A stretch of 64,000 bases of DNA from Linnemannia hyalina (taxonomy: Eukaryota; Mortierellomycota; Mortierellomycetes; Mortierellales; Mortierellaceae). The translations under genes and the position numbers were made by a program. Below the pieces are notes generated by a model. The model saw only the letters and a program-made list of their open reading frames with translations. It searched no databases and had not been told where the DNA came from. Positions 46,823-57,485 of this stretch are shown piece after piece (the first letter of the stretch is position 1; each line of letters opens with the position of its first letter). The stretch is taken from NCBI GenBank assembly GCA_019671135.1, contig JAHRHY010000007.1, forward strand, positions 2,397,854 through 2,461,853, read 5' to 3'.

Positions 46823-48112
46823 ATGGATCTAACAAAACACTTCAAACAACTGCTTGATGACCATTGGACTTTCCTCAACGCTGGATGGCCAACAATTACA
46901 CCACGTAATAATCATCGTACTGTAAGCAAGGAAATTGGGTATATGCCAGAAATAAAAGAAACCCTAAATCGACGCCTTGGTCCTATTCCAGTGTACTTCT
47001 TTCTTGTTGACATCTGGCCAAAGGTTAAGTATCCTGGTCCATACAAAGAAGTGGAGAAAGGTCTTTTAATGCTCTACCATCTTGTCAAAGGACTGTCTAT
47101 GGAAGCAATGGAACCACACATGCCAAAAAGTAGTTTTCATGCAATGCACTCTGTGTTTTATAAGAAAGAATATACTTTGCACAACAAGTACATCACCAAC
47201 TGTATTGCAACAATGTTCTCCACAATTAAAATACGCCTTTTGTCTGCAAAGGAAAAGAATCCTCCATTATTTAAGCATGTTACATTGCATCTTGATGGTC
47301 ATGATACAAGAGCAACATACAAAGGTGAGAGTAGTGCTGATATGTACTCTTACAAGCTGAAAAAGTCAGGATTACGCACACAGGTAGCAATGGATTGTAA
47401 TGGCATGGCTTTATTTGTCTCCAAATCTGCATCTTGCAAGAACAATGCTGATGGAACAATGCTGCTAACGATGAAGTTGGACAAGAGAGTGCATGAGATG
47501 GATTGCATTGCTCTCGATGGAGGGTATCCACAGTTCTTAAGGAGGCTTATAGATGAGTCTGATACTCTTAAAGTCCAAAATTTCGCTCATCCATACCGTA
47601 AACAGAAGAACAAGGAACTTACACAGGAAGAAGCGTTATACAATACCACCTTTGGTAGTTTCCGCTCGCAGATGGAATCTCTGTTTGCAGACCTTGGTTC
47701 CACATTTGAGAAACACAACAACCGTACTCCTGTGTTGGTGGATAAGAAACAAACATATAATTTGCAGTTGAAGTTATCTTTGTTACTCTTAAACATGAAA
47801 AAGATGGTTGCTTTGTTGAAGATTTCTGCAGAACCAATTCATACAGCTTGGCTTCGCGAAGGATTCGAGTATCCGACAACAGAGAACGACGTTGAGCAAC
47901 CAATGGGATATGTTGATGTTGGTGCGCTAGTGGAGGATGGAAATACAATGGCACAACTCCAGAACAAATTTCTTGGTATTAATCTTCATGGTGATGTTGA
48001 TGTTAATGTTGATGAGGACACACCAATGGATCAAGCAGTAATAATGCAACCCGGTCTTTCCATTGAGCTTAGAGGTACGAAGCGACAAATGGATGTTAAT
48101 GGTAATCTGTAG
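46823..48112 (+). CDS. D1 transposase, copy 3, intact (429 aa)
   Basis: Triad D158, D232, E285 as in copy 1. TTTTTAAAAAATTG lies about 50 bases before the ATG and another TTTTTAAAA lies just past the stop. It differs from copy 1 by few residues and has an extra DVNV near the C-terminus. It is followed on the same strand by C-b after 674 bases. Confidence 0.87.
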   Translation: MDLTKHFKQLLDDHWTFLNAGWPTITPRNNHRTVSKEIGYMPEIKETLNRRLGPIPVYFFLVDIWPKVKYPGPYKEVEKGLLMLYHLVKGLSMEAMEPHMPKSSFHAMHSVFYKKEYTLHNKYITNCIATMFSTIKIRLLSAKEKNPPLFKHVTLHLDGHDTRATYKGESSADMYSYKLKKSGLRTQVAMDCNGMALFVSKSASCKNNADGTMLLTMKLDKRVHEMDCIALDGGYPQFLRRLIDESDTLKVQNFAHPYRKQKNKELTQEEALYNTTFGSFRSQMESLFADLGSTFEKHNNRTPVLVDKKQTYNLQLKLSLLLLNMKKMVALLKISAEPIHTAWLREGFEYPTTENDVEQPMGYVDVGALVEDGNTMAQLQNKFLGINLHGDVDVNVDEDTPMDQAVIMQPGLSIELRGTKRQMDVNGNL

Positions 48113-48786
48113 ACTTATTGCAGGTTTTTAAAAGAATAGTCATACATAGCCTATTTAGTCAGCGTTGAGATACGGTATTAACTGCCTAGACGCTAATATG
48201 CACCGGTATCTATTATTAAAAGTCATGGTATTATTGTAGTAGATCGGATGCTATTCTATGCTATTCTACAACATTCCTTTTTATTTAACAAAGAGGATAA
48301 ACACATGTACAAACCTACGTCATAAAAGAATACATAAACACATGTACAAACCTACGTCATAAAAGAATACTACATTCTTAACCATTTTTAAACCCCGTCT
48401 TTAACGCCAAGCAGTCTTAATAAGCAAGATCTACGTCATACGAGGAACACTACGTTATTAACCACTTAGATGCCTTTTTAAAACTCTTTTGTTACTAAGC
48501 GCCAAGCAGTGTTAATAAGCAAGCGCTATTAATATCCAATGTGGCAGTGTCCCATGAATTAGTATAAATAAAGGACTCCACTTCCCTCTTGCTTAATCTT
48601 TATCTTATCTAGTAACCAACCAACCATTATCCATATCTATACAACCATCCATACCTATACAACCATCTTTTATTGCAATTCTTTATATCAGTGTACTAAG
48701 CAGCTGCAATCTACCACACATAAACTGAAAAGTCATTCACACCCACCATACCACAAGTACAATCTATATCGTTCATATCCAAAAAC
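48113..48786 (+). promoter_or_regulatory. D1-C spacer of W-b with repeated motifs
   Basis: It contains a 34-base direct duplication (about 48300-48370), several TACGTCATA boxes, and two GCCAAGCAGTNTTAATAAGCA repeats (about 48407 and 48501). TATAAATA is at 48563-48570, about 217 bases before the C start. It probably holds the C promoter, and the repeats may be protein-binding sites. Confidence 0.55.
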
Positions 48787-50991
48787 ATGCAGTACGTTCA
48801 GCTTACAATCGAGCTCATCACCAAGGCCTTCGAGACATTTTCTTCTAAGAAGGGAGTGGAGTTTACCAAGAAAGATGCAAATAAGATCTTTAAGGCGCTT
48901 GATGGGGATAAGGAAGTGGAGAGATACTACTTTTGTGGAGCAAAGTGCGTCAAGTCCAAGCGTAAATGCATGAAGGAAGTTGACGATGAAGGCATGCATT
49001 GTTATGTCCACGATCCTGCGCGCAAGTGTCAAGGCACAACCATTAAGGGCGCTAATTGTGGTAGTGTAGCCAAAATTGGTCAAACATACTGTGGGCGTCA
49101 TCAAGATCAAGATAGAGGTCATATAAAACGTGGTAACAAGAATGCACCTGTCGTTACGCGTCCCAAGTCTTCCAAGGCTTTAAAGAAGACACATACTTCT
49201 AAGTTTGTATCATCTGATGACGATATGACTTCCGAGGATGAAGAGCCGTCCGACGATGATGATGAAGAAGATAAAATTGCCGTCTCCTTTCCGTTGAGTC
49301 CAAAGGTAGTTGACATAACGTCCAAGAAAAATGTACCACTCGCTAATACAGGCATATGGATGCGTTATGCAACTAATCCAGCTTTTCTATATGCAAAGAA
49401 CTTTACTGTAAATGGCAAGTACATTATTAAGCTGAAGGAAAAGGACCTCTACATTGTATTGTGTCCACCTGAGCTCATGGGGAAAAATCTTCCTGTACCG
49501 GAAATATCTGACAAAGAGGTACGTATATTGCAAAAGATGGGACTCCAAGAGGCAACTCCTGCAGATGTAGAAAAAATAGAAGAGTCTTCTGCTGATGAGA
49601 ATTCTGAGGATGATACAGATGATGGTGATACGTCTGATGATGCTGGCTCTGACGATGATTCCCCTGATGATAAAGACTCTGATGATGGCAAGTCCAATAA
49701 CAGACCTGATGTAGAATCTGGAGATGATACCTCTAAGGATAACCCTGATGAAAAACTATCTCATAAAAAGTCATCTAAGGATGATGAGAAGAAGACTTCT
49801 CGAAAGAAAAGGCATTCAGAGATGCCCAAAAATGCAGAGCCATCTTCTAATGTAGACGTTTCTAAGGATGGAAAAGATGAACATACATTTGCACTGGCCA
49901 CAACGGTGCATAACATTAGATCAGAGAAAGACATAGCACGTGCGAAGGACAGAGGATGGATGATTCATCCTAATAACGACATGCTTGAGTATGCAACTAA
50001 GTTTACGATGAATGGCAAGTACATTGTCAGGCTATCTGGAAAGAATACATACGTTGGCCTGTTTACGCTTGATGCTCTGCGCGGTGTCGGTGATGTTCCA
50101 GAGTTGGATATCTTGGAACGCTCCATGCTTAGCAAGATGAAACTTCAACCATTGTCTGATGAAGAGAGAAAGACGCTTTTCAACGAGGAGATCGAAGTAG
50201 AAGAAGAAGTACCAGTAGAAGGACCAACAGATAAATCCAAGGTGATATGGAAAAAACTTAACAAGTACTTGGAATATTCCGAGAATGTACTTGTAAATGG
50301 AATGCACATTCTCAAGATGCGCAAAAAAGACACTGTAATCGGCTTGATGACTGATGACCATATTGCTGCAGAGAATGTAGAGTGTCATTCTCTTAGCCAG
50401 AAGGAAAAAGAGAAGTTGTTTGCTATGGGATTTAAACCGCATGAGCATAAGCAAAGCTTGCCACAGAAAGATGAGAGCACATGTGAGGATGATAAAGATG
50501 CTGAGGGCGATAAAGATGCTGAGGATGACAAAGATGCGGTGGGTGATAAAGATGCTGAAGATGACAAAGATGCTGAGGGTGATAACGATGCTGAGGATGA
50601 CAAAGATGCTGAGGGTGATAACGATGCTGAAGATGATAAAGATGCTGAGGATGATAAAGATGCTGAGGATGTTATGTGGAAAAGGTACCCTAAAGATAAA
50701 AGCTCCTCGGGTATAATCGTCATAGATAAAGACGAAATTAAATGGACAACATGTTCGTTTGACAAGAAGCATGAATATGCAACCAACTACCTTTTCGACG
50801 GATGTCATCTGCTCAAGAGGTACGAAGAGGACATTATTGTTGGACTGCTGTATAAGATACCTGCAAACGGTGACAGTAACTATAGTCGAGACAAATTTAC
50901 CAACAACAAACAAAAGCAGAAGTTAATTGCCATGGGGTTCACGATCGAGGAATTGCCTAAATTGTACTCTCCAGATGTAAAGTTTTGGTAG
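48787..50991 (+). CDS. C-b: Cys/His-cluster modular protein of W (734 aa)
   Basis: Residues ~50-105 hold two tandem zinc-binding-like clusters of the form C-x6/9-C-x10-C-x2-H (KCQGTTIKGANCG...YCGRH), a pattern also common in large DNA virus proteins. Acidic Ser/Asp linkers and basic patches follow. A ~75-residue module then recurs about four times, each with an EYATNF-like start, NGKYIIKL and a final KMGL/AMGF. Between modules 3 and 4 is an acidic DKDAED/EG five-residue repeat. The function is unknown. The clusters and its place beside a transposase lacking a DNA-binding domain suggest a DNA-binding partner (inference). Confidence 0.7.
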   Translation: MQYVQLTIELITKAFETFSSKKGVEFTKKDANKIFKALDGDKEVERYYFCGAKCVKSKRKCMKEVDDEGMHCYVHDPARKCQGTTIKGANCGSVAKIGQTYCGRHQDQDRGHIKRGNKNAPVVTRPKSSKALKKTHTSKFVSSDDDMTSEDEEPSDDDDEEDKIAVSFPLSPKVVDITSKKNVPLANTGIWMRYATNPAFLYAKNFTVNGKYIIKLKEKDLYIVLCPPELMGKNLPVPEISDKEVRILQKMGLQEATPADVEKIEESSADENSEDDTDDGDTSDDAGSDDDSPDDKDSDDGKSNNRPDVESGDDTSKDNPDEKLSHKKSSKDDEKKTSRKKRHSEMPKNAEPSSNVDVSKDGKDEHTFALATTVHNIRSEKDIARAKDRGWMIHPNNDMLEYATKFTMNGKYIVRLSGKNTYVGLFTLDALRGVGDVPELDILERSMLSKMKLQPLSDEERKTLFNEEIEVEEEVPVEGPTDKSKVIWKKLNKYLEYSENVLVNGMHILKMRKKDTVIGLMTDDHIAAENVECHSLSQKEKEKLFAMGFKPHEHKQSLPQKDESTCEDDKDAEGDKDAEDDKDAVGDKDAEDDKDAEGDNDAEDDKDAEGDNDAEDDKDAEDDKDAEDVMWKRYPKDKSSSGIIVIDKDEIKWTTCSFDKKHEYATNYLFDGCHLLKRYEEDIIVGLLYKIPANGDSNYSRDKFTNNKQKQKLIAMGFTIEELPKLYSPDVKFW

Positions 50992-51114
50992 TTGTTGAGA
51001 CAGATGAAGAGTAGATATTTTAAAAACTATCCAATTGTCAACAGTTGGCATTTGTGGTTGTATATATAGCATGAACTTTTTAAAAATGTAACATGTCTTC
51101 GACACTTCCACCTA
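50992..51114. terminator. C-b 3' region
   Basis: Two TTTTAAAA boxes (about 51019 and 51078) follow the stop before A6. Confidence 0.4.
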
Positions 51115-51609
51115 GGAGGCCTTTCAAGTCCAAATTATCATATGGTGTTTGTTACATCTCTGCAGATCTTGACGATATCCACCGCGTCCATTAGAGGAGA
51201 GTGTATGTATGATACCAAGCATATAAGACAACCATTGTAACATTTTTTGTTTAACTATCCTACTAAACACCAACCTATTCTCCAAACAACAAAGTCTTCT
51301 TATTTTTCGCACACCAAACTCTTGAATATGTCCATCTACTATTAACCTGTAACCCTCACTGCAAGATTCGACAGAGTAGTTCTTGTATGTGACCATCTAA
51401 AGCACTTGTATTCTCAACTGTATCTTTGTCGTGAAATACAGGGGAGAGATTACATTTTAAAAATTCTTGTGCTGTCTATTGCTATTTTATTCTGTGTTCT
51501 GTTGCCCACTATGAAGAGATATGCCAGTTATGGAAGTCAACACTCCGTTCCTTGGACTTTGGATATTTTTTATATGCCTTTTTATATCCTCTGCACATGA
51601 AGGGGCCGC
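51115..51609 (-). repeat. A6, 495-base module (subtype 1)
   Basis: 3' terminal module of W-b, reverse orientation, followed by ATT and the D1 copy it interrupted. Confidence 0.93.
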
Positions 51610-51848
51610 ATTGTTGCAATACAGTTGGTGATGTACTTGTTGTGCAAAGTATATTCTTTCTTATAAAACACAGAGTGCATTGCATGAAAACTACTTTTTG
51701 GCATGTGTGGTTCCATTGCTTCCATAGACAGTCCTTTGACAAGATGATAGAGCATTAAAAGACCTTTCTCCACTTCTTTGTATGGACCAGGATACTTACC
51801 CTTTGGCCAAATGTCAACAAGAAAGAAGTACACTGGAATAGGACCAAG

Positions 51849-52165
51849 GGGAAATGTCTTGGGTCGAAATAGTTAAATATGTTATGGAATACCAATGGAA
51901 GTTGCAAGAATTTGTACAGACGATTATGGAAGGAGTTTTTAAAAAGACAACAGATATATCTATAAAGAATACATATACAAAAGCAAAAGAATCCAAATGG
52001 ACATAGTTATCTAGCAGTATTACAAGAGCAAAACGTAAGGAAAGAGTATCAACATAAACATATTTTACATATCGGTAATCGAGGAATAGAATTGGGGGAG
52101 TGCGCTTTTTTTTGGGCGAGGGAGTACACCATTTTTCTCGTCTTTTGTTAAGCTATGCCCACCAT
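51849..52165 (+). repeat. U3 left terminal inverted repeat (type I)
   Basis: 317 bases, GGGAAATGTC to GCCCACCAT. Confidence 0.88.
51854..52006 (+). CDS. S ORF in TIR, copy 4 (50 aa)
   Basis: Same protein as copy 1, with the ATG within the element tip. Translation is unproven. Confidence 0.4.
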   Translation: MSWVEIVKYVMEYQWKLQEFVQTIMEGVFKKTTDISIKNTYTKAKESKWT

Positions 52166-52343
52166 TTTAAAACACCTACGTTCATATAACATATATAGCA
52201 TTTATACGTGTGTCCCCGGTGAATCTCATGCATATACATCATGATGATAATGGTACCAGCTTGGTTGACAGTACATGAATTTCCTGGGAATAATTCCCAT
52301 AATACTACTTATGGAAGGTATATATATTGCACATTTTAAAAGT

Positions 52344-52736
52344 TTATTCCAATAGCTCAACAACATTGGCTGTATCTAATTCTTCCTCTTGATTTACCAT
52401 AAGACCACTGGCAAATCCTTTGATCAAGGCATTTATTATATAAATCTCCCTCTTCTGCTGGGAAATAATTTGGTTCATCTTATCCATTTCTTTCTCTAAT
52501 TTTCTGACACGTTTCTTTAACTTCTTATTCTCATACTGTAAATCATCATCGGATTGTTGCACATCCTCATCTTTCTTACATCTCCCAGATTTCACATGCT
52601 TTCCACCATTCTTTTTTGCCTGATAGCTCTCCTTGGAAGACTTTATCTTGCATTCCTTACATGTATTTCTGGAATCATCGTAGAAATCATATGAAGGCTT
52701 CTTTTGGTCACATCTATTGCAAATCCTTTTTGGCAT
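52344..52736 (-). CDS. Z protein of U3, intact (130 aa)
   Basis: CNRC (residues 6-9), 16 residues, CKEC, then a Lys-rich stretch, an Asp-rich patch and a coiled coil (~70-105). The pattern CxxC...F...CKxC occurs in zinc-binding proteins near HNH nucleases and in phage or giant-virus proteins. Here it could be a dimeric DNA-binding accessory of the transposase (inference). It is divergent from P across about 200 bases that hold a CCCGGGAATATT motif. Confidence 0.7.
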   Translation of the reverse strand: MPKRICNRCDQKKPSYDFYDDSRNTCKECKIKSSKESYQAKKNGGKHVKSGRCKKDEDVQQSDDDLQYENKKLKKRVRKLEKEMDKMNQIISQQKREIYIINALIKGFASGLMVNQEEELDTANVVELLE

Positions 52737-52933
52737 ATTAGGCGGAATGGTGATCTCTTGATACTTGATATACCACGTTTTTTCCCGGGAATATTTCTCT
52801 CAATGTTTGTGTTTGAGGGCCATACACAACAATATCTAATATAGATGTCAAGTTGTATCTATATAAGGGAGTAATTGACAAATAAGTATATAGCGGGATG
52901 AGCATCTGGACGTCTTATCGCCGCAAATATATC

Positions 52934-53206
52934 ATGCCCAGGCCTACACGTTTAACCAAAGCACGCCAGCAGGAAGTTGTTGCAGATTTTATTTATGAGA
53001 AGAATCTGGAATTGTGTATGTTTGTCTATTTGGATGAATTTTTAGATCATCATCGTAACCTCTTTCCACAAGATGCCACTATATTTGGCACTAACGGCAT
53101 AAAAAAGTTATTAGAGGCATCTTATCAACTCCTACGTGACAAAATACGTGCAGATGGATTACTTACCGAGAAAGACGCTGGTGAATATATGCTTAGAAAA
53201 AAATGA
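52934..53206 (+). CDS. P protein of U3 (90 aa)
   Basis: Start MPRPTRLTKARQQEV; an upstream in-frame ATG at 52898 adds 12 residues absent from copy 2, so the later start is chosen. Conserved with 32920-33192. Function unknown. Confidence 0.65.
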   Translation: MPRPTRLTKARQQEVVADFIYEKNLELCMFVYLDEFLDHHRNLFPQDATIFGTNGIKKLLEASYQLLRDKIRADGLLTEKDAGEYMLRKK

Positions 53207-54255
53207 CGACCTAAATTATAGACTTTTTAAAACCTAAGTATACCTTTTATTATGTCGCCAACAAAAGAATCTCTGATAAACAAAGCCATCAACGAAATTT
53301 CCCATTTGCTGTCAAATGTGGGTAATCTACAGTCAGCACCATTTGGCAGTGTGGAGAGAAAAGGATTCACCAAATTCTCCAAACTCTTTTGCGATTCCAT
53401 CATCTTTTGGGGTATATATAACTTTGCTGACGATACCACTAAAGGTACAGCAATTGGAAAGTACATTGCTGAACTGCGCGATGCATTTAACCACACCGAT
53501 TTAATTGTGGAATCTGTAAAGTTGGTCGATGCTAGGCAGGTTAAAATGGATGATAACTATTTTTCTCCGCGCATGGTCAAACGCCATAGAAAGTTGTTTG
53601 TTGGAAAAGAATACCAACAGGGTTTTATTGCCATCAAGGTTTCTTTAGATTTTTCCCGTGCAAAGATTGTTGTGCCAATTTTGGCGAACATGTTGTCTAG
53701 CTTGAACGAGAGCGGCATTGCTTTACATGACATAGACTTTGCCTATGATTGTACGCGTATTACCACACGACTGCACGTGGAGAGATTGCTAAAACAAACG
53801 AAAACTACAAAAATTGTCGATGATGTGGGAAGAGTAGGACATCATTGTATTTCATGGAGAGGTCGAAAAGGGGATACAAAGAATATCCGATATAAGGTGT
53901 ATAACAAATTTGTTCAGATTTTGGAAAGTGCCGAGGTGCGAAAGAGCCTTGGTTCACGTTTGGAGGATTTGGTGGAGAAAGAAACAGCATTTGGACGACG
54001 AGTTAAAAAATATAAAAAGCATGGTTATAGTCGTATCGAGCTGACGTTTGAAGGTTCATCTTTGAGATCTCTTCAGTCATATCAAGACGAAATGGACAAG
54101 ACAAAGAATCTCTTGAAGAAATGTAAAACATTTAAATGTTCCTTTGAGATGCAGTGGGAGGAACGTGCAAAATGCATTACCTCGATGGTGGCTGTACATT
54201 TTCCACATGAGAAACTGTTTGCTTATTGTCACTGGTGGAATTCGGTAACCTCTAA

Positions 54256-54750
54256 GCGGCCCCTTCATGTGCAGAGGATATAAAAAGGCATATAAAAAAT
54301 ATCCAAAGCCCAAGGAACGGAGTGTTTACTTCCATAACTGACATATCTCTTCATAGTGGGCAACAGAACACAGAATAAAATAGCAATAGACAGCACATGT
54401 TTTTTTAAAATGTAATCTCTCCCCTGTATTTCGCCCCAAAGATACAGTTGAGAGTACAAGTGCTTTAGATGATGACATACAAGAACTACTCTGGCGAATC
54501 TTGCAGTGAGGGTTACAGGTTAATAGTAGATGGACATATTCAAGAGTGTGGTGTGCGAAAAATAAGAAGACTTTGTTGTTTGGAGAATAGGTTGGTGTTT
54601 AGTAGGATAGTTAAACAAAAAATGTTACAATGGTTGTCTTATATGCTTGGTATCATATATACATTCTCATCCCATAGTCGCTATGGATATTGTCGAGATC
54701 TACAGAGATGTAACAAACACCATATGATAACTTGGACGTGAAAGGCCTCC
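54256..54750 (+). repeat. A7, 495-base module (subtype 2)
   Basis: Left end of W-a; the inner neighbour begins TAGGTGAATG, as after A2. Confidence 0.93.
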
Positions 54751-55223
54751 TAGGTGAATGTTTTAAAAAAATATGGGTAATGCAATAATGGTGAGGGTGC
54801 ATGCATTGTGGAACGTCTCAGATGAAGTTATCGTGGTTTTTATAATGTTTGATGTAACATACTTTGTAGGAAGTTACGATTGTTATAATATTTGTTGATA
54901 TGCGGCCTCCTATACAGATCGTTGGTAAATATGCCAATGGTGAAAAAATAAATGTCATAAAGAGTGCATGCATTGTAGAACATATTAGATATAGTTATTG
55001 TAATTTTCGTAATGTTAAATATAAGTAGATTGTGGATAAACACCACTGTGATCAAGAAAGAAATATTGTAAATTGTGCAAAGGATGGTGGAAGTTTTTAA
55101 AAAGATGGGTAATATATCTGGTGAATCTCATTGGAAGGGACGAGGATAATATTACATGTGTATTCCATATATAAAAGCTTTATTTGTGCAAGTGGTATAT
55201 CTACAGTTTTTAAAATTCTTGAT
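54751..55223. other. W-a 3' non-coding segment, second copy
   Basis: Same as 36297-36769, including GGCCTCCTA at about 54903. No gene. Confidence 0.6.
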
Positions 55224-57485
55224 CTACTCTTCTGCGGTCTCAAATGTTACTTCAAGAGGCTTCTTTTCTTCCATCGTACTTTTCTCTTTGGCTTGAATAC
55301 TATCTAATACACTTTGCACTATGGTTTTTCTGTTGTTAGATCCTTCTTTTGCAAACTTACATAATATATCGGAATGTGGTTCGCGGGAACCAAACTTATC
55401 CATGTGCCATGTTTCGTAGTTGGAATAATCTTTCTCCAACAAACCTAGGTGAAAAATTAGTTCTTTTTCTTCTGCATTACCATCTGCCGAAACGTATTCC
55501 TCGCGGAGTTCTTCTTCGATAGCTGTTATTTTGCTATATACTTCTCCCATTGCCTTCAGAAAATCATGATGGTCTTTTGTAGTGTAAACACTTGAGGCAT
55601 TCACATTTTCGCTTTCCATAGGTCCACCATCTTCTAGAGTTTTCTTAACATCCGACTCTTGCACCTCATCATCTACTTTTTCTACAAGTTCATCTAAAGT
55701 TTCCTTAATATTCGACTCTTGCACCTCATCATCTATTTTTTCTACCGGTTCACCTTTCTCTGTCGACCTATCCTTAGACCATTGTGGCTTAAAGCCCATA
55801 GCGAAGATCTTTTCTTTTTCCTTTTGGTTAAGATTATCATAGTCGACATTCTCTGCACTAATGTGGTCATCAGTCACCAAGCCAACTACAATGTTTTGCT
55901 TGCGGATCTTGAGAATGTGCTTTCCATTTACAAGTACATTCTTGGAATACTCCAATTGCTGCTTGTGAAACCTTTTCCATTTCATCTTGGATATATCTGT
56001 CGGTCCTTCCACTGGTAGTTCCTCTTCTACTTCGACCTCCTCGTTGAAAAGCATCTTTCTCTCTTCATCAGACATTTCTTGAAGTTTCATCTTGCTAAGC
56101 ATGGAGCGTTCCAAGATATCCATCTCTGGAACATCACCACCGCCACGCAGATGATCAAGCGTAAACAGGCCAACGTATGTATTCTTTCCACATAGCTTGA
56201 CAATGTACTTAGCCTTCATCGTAAAGTTAGTTGCATACTCAAGCATGTCGTTATTAGGATGAACCATCCATCCTCCATCCTTTGCAAGTGGTATGTCTTT
56301 CTCTGATCTAATGTTACGCACCGTTGTGGCCAGTGCAAATGTGTGTTCATCTTTTTCATCCTTAGAAACATCTACATTAGAAGATGGCTCTGCATTTTTG
56401 GGCATCTCTGAATGCCTTTTCTTTCGAGAAGTCTTCTTCTCATCATCCTTAGATGGCTTTTTATGAGATAGTTTTTCATCAGGGTTATCCTTAGAGGTAT
56501 CATCTCCAGATTCTACATCAGGTCTGTTATTGGACTTGCCATCATCAGAGTCTTTATCTTTAGAGGAATCATCGTCAGAGTCAGCATTATCAGACGTATC
56601 ACCATCATCTGTATCATCGTCAGAATTCTCATCAGCAGAAGACTCTTCTATTTTTTCTACATCTGCTGAAGTTGCCTCTTGAAGACCCATCTTGGCCAAT
56701 ATGCGTGCCTCTTTCTCAGATATTTCTGGCGCAGGGAGATTCTTGCCCATGAGCTTAGGTGGACACAATGCAATGTAGAGATTCTTTTCCTTTAGCCTAA
56801 TAATGTACTTGCCATTTACAGTAAAGCTTTTTGCATACAGGAAAGCTGGATTAGTTGCATAACGCGTCCATATACATGTATTAGCGAGTGGTACATTTTT
56901 CTTGGACGTTATGTCAACTACCTTTGGACTCAACGGAAAGGAGACGGCAATTATATCTTCTTCATCATCATCATCGGACGGCTCTTCATCCGATGACTCC
57001 TGCTTGTTTCTCTTTCGCTTCTTTGGTTCTTCATCCTCGGAAGTCATATCGTCATCGGAAGACACAAACTTAGAAGTATGTGTCTTCTTTAAAGCCTTGG
57101 AAGACTTAGTACGCTTGTCGACAGGTGCGTTGTTGTTACTACGTTTTATATAACCTCTATCTTGATCTTGATGACGTCCACAGTATGTTTGACCAAGTTT
57201 GGCTACACTACCACAATTAGCACCCTTAATAGTTGTGCCTTGACACTTGCGCGCAGGATCGTGGACATAACAATGCATGCCTTCATCATCAACTTCCTTC
57301 ATGCATTTGCGCTTGGACTTGGTGCACTTTTCTCCACAAAAGTAGTATCTCTCTACTTCCTCATCCTCATCAAGCGCCTTAAAGATCTTATTTGCATCTT
57401 TCTTGTTAAACTCCACTCCCTTCTTAGAGGAGAATGTCTCAAAGGCCTTGGTGATGAGCTCGATTGTAAGCTGAACGTACTTCAT
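55224..57485 (-). CDS. C-a: Cys/His-cluster modular protein of W-a (753 aa)
   Basis: Cys/His positions C50, C54, C61, C72, H75 and C81, C91, C102, H105 form two tandem clusters. Acidic/basic linkers then separate repeated ~75-residue modules (for example ATNPAFLYAKSFTVNGKYII, LEYATNFTMKAKYIVKL, LEYSKNVLVNGKHILKI, each followed by an LxxMG(L/F) end). The C-terminal ~190 residues differ from C-b: instead of the DKDAED repeat and fourth module there are VEK(V/I)DDEVQES repeats and a Glu/Lys-rich helical tail ending ETAEE. Function unknown. It is on the same strand as, and downstream of, D1. Confidence 0.72.
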   Translation of the reverse strand: MKYVQLTIELITKAFETFSSKKGVEFNKKDANKIFKALDEDEEVERYYFCGEKCTKSKRKCMKEVDDEGMHCYVHDPARKCQGTTIKGANCGSVAKLGQTYCGRHQDQDRGYIKRSNNNAPVDKRTKSSKALKKTHTSKFVSSDDDMTSEDEEPKKRKRNKQESSDEEPSDDDDEEDIIAVSFPLSPKVVDITSKKNVPLANTCIWTRYATNPAFLYAKSFTVNGKYIIRLKEKNLYIALCPPKLMGKNLPAPEISEKEARILAKMGLQEATSADVEKIEESSADENSDDDTDDGDTSDNADSDDDSSKDKDSDDGKSNNRPDVESGDDTSKDNPDEKLSHKKPSKDDEKKTSRKKRHSEMPKNAEPSSNVDVSKDEKDEHTFALATTVRNIRSEKDIPLAKDGGWMVHPNNDMLEYATNFTMKAKYIVKLCGKNTYVGLFTLDHLRGGGDVPEMDILERSMLSKMKLQEMSDEERKMLFNEEVEVEEELPVEGPTDISKMKWKRFHKQQLEYSKNVLVNGKHILKIRKQNIVVGLVTDDHISAENVDYDNLNQKEKEKIFAMGFKPQWSKDRSTEKGEPVEKIDDEVQESNIKETLDELVEKVDDEVQESDVKKTLEDGGPMESENVNASSVYTTKDHHDFLKAMGEVYSKITAIEEELREEYVSADGNAEEKELIFHLGLLEKDYSNYETWHMDKFGSREPHSDILCKFAKEGSNNRKTIVQSVLDSIQAKEKSTMEEKKPLEVTFETAEE

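Larger units (their letters stand above)
46167..51609 (+). mobile_element. W-b element, complete, in D1 copy 2
   Basis: 5,443 bases: A5, D1, C-b, A6, both A copies in direct orientation and both subtype 1, flanked by ATT. Both genes are open. It is the best reference copy of W-b. Confidence 0.9.
45302..51848 (-). pseudogene. D1 copy 2, split by W-b, 5'-truncated by U3, early stop
   Basis: Coding parts are 45302-46166 and 51613-51848. W-b sits between them with an ATT duplication (46164-46166, 51610-51612). The 5' end is cut at GGACCAAG by the U3 tip. A one-base change (CGCTACG for CGCTTCG) makes a stop nine codons early at 45302. The DDE residues remain. Confidence 0.9.

Noticed and set aside
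50490..50675. Regular 15-base repeat that could be taken for a CRISPR or minisatellite array
   Set aside because: It is an in-frame Asp/Ala/Glu codon repeat inside C-b, with no spacers.
46167..51609. W as an LTR retrotransposon
   Set aside because: No gag, reverse transcriptase, PBS or PPT is present. The encoded enzyme is a HARBI1-like DDE nuclease and the duplications are 3 bases.
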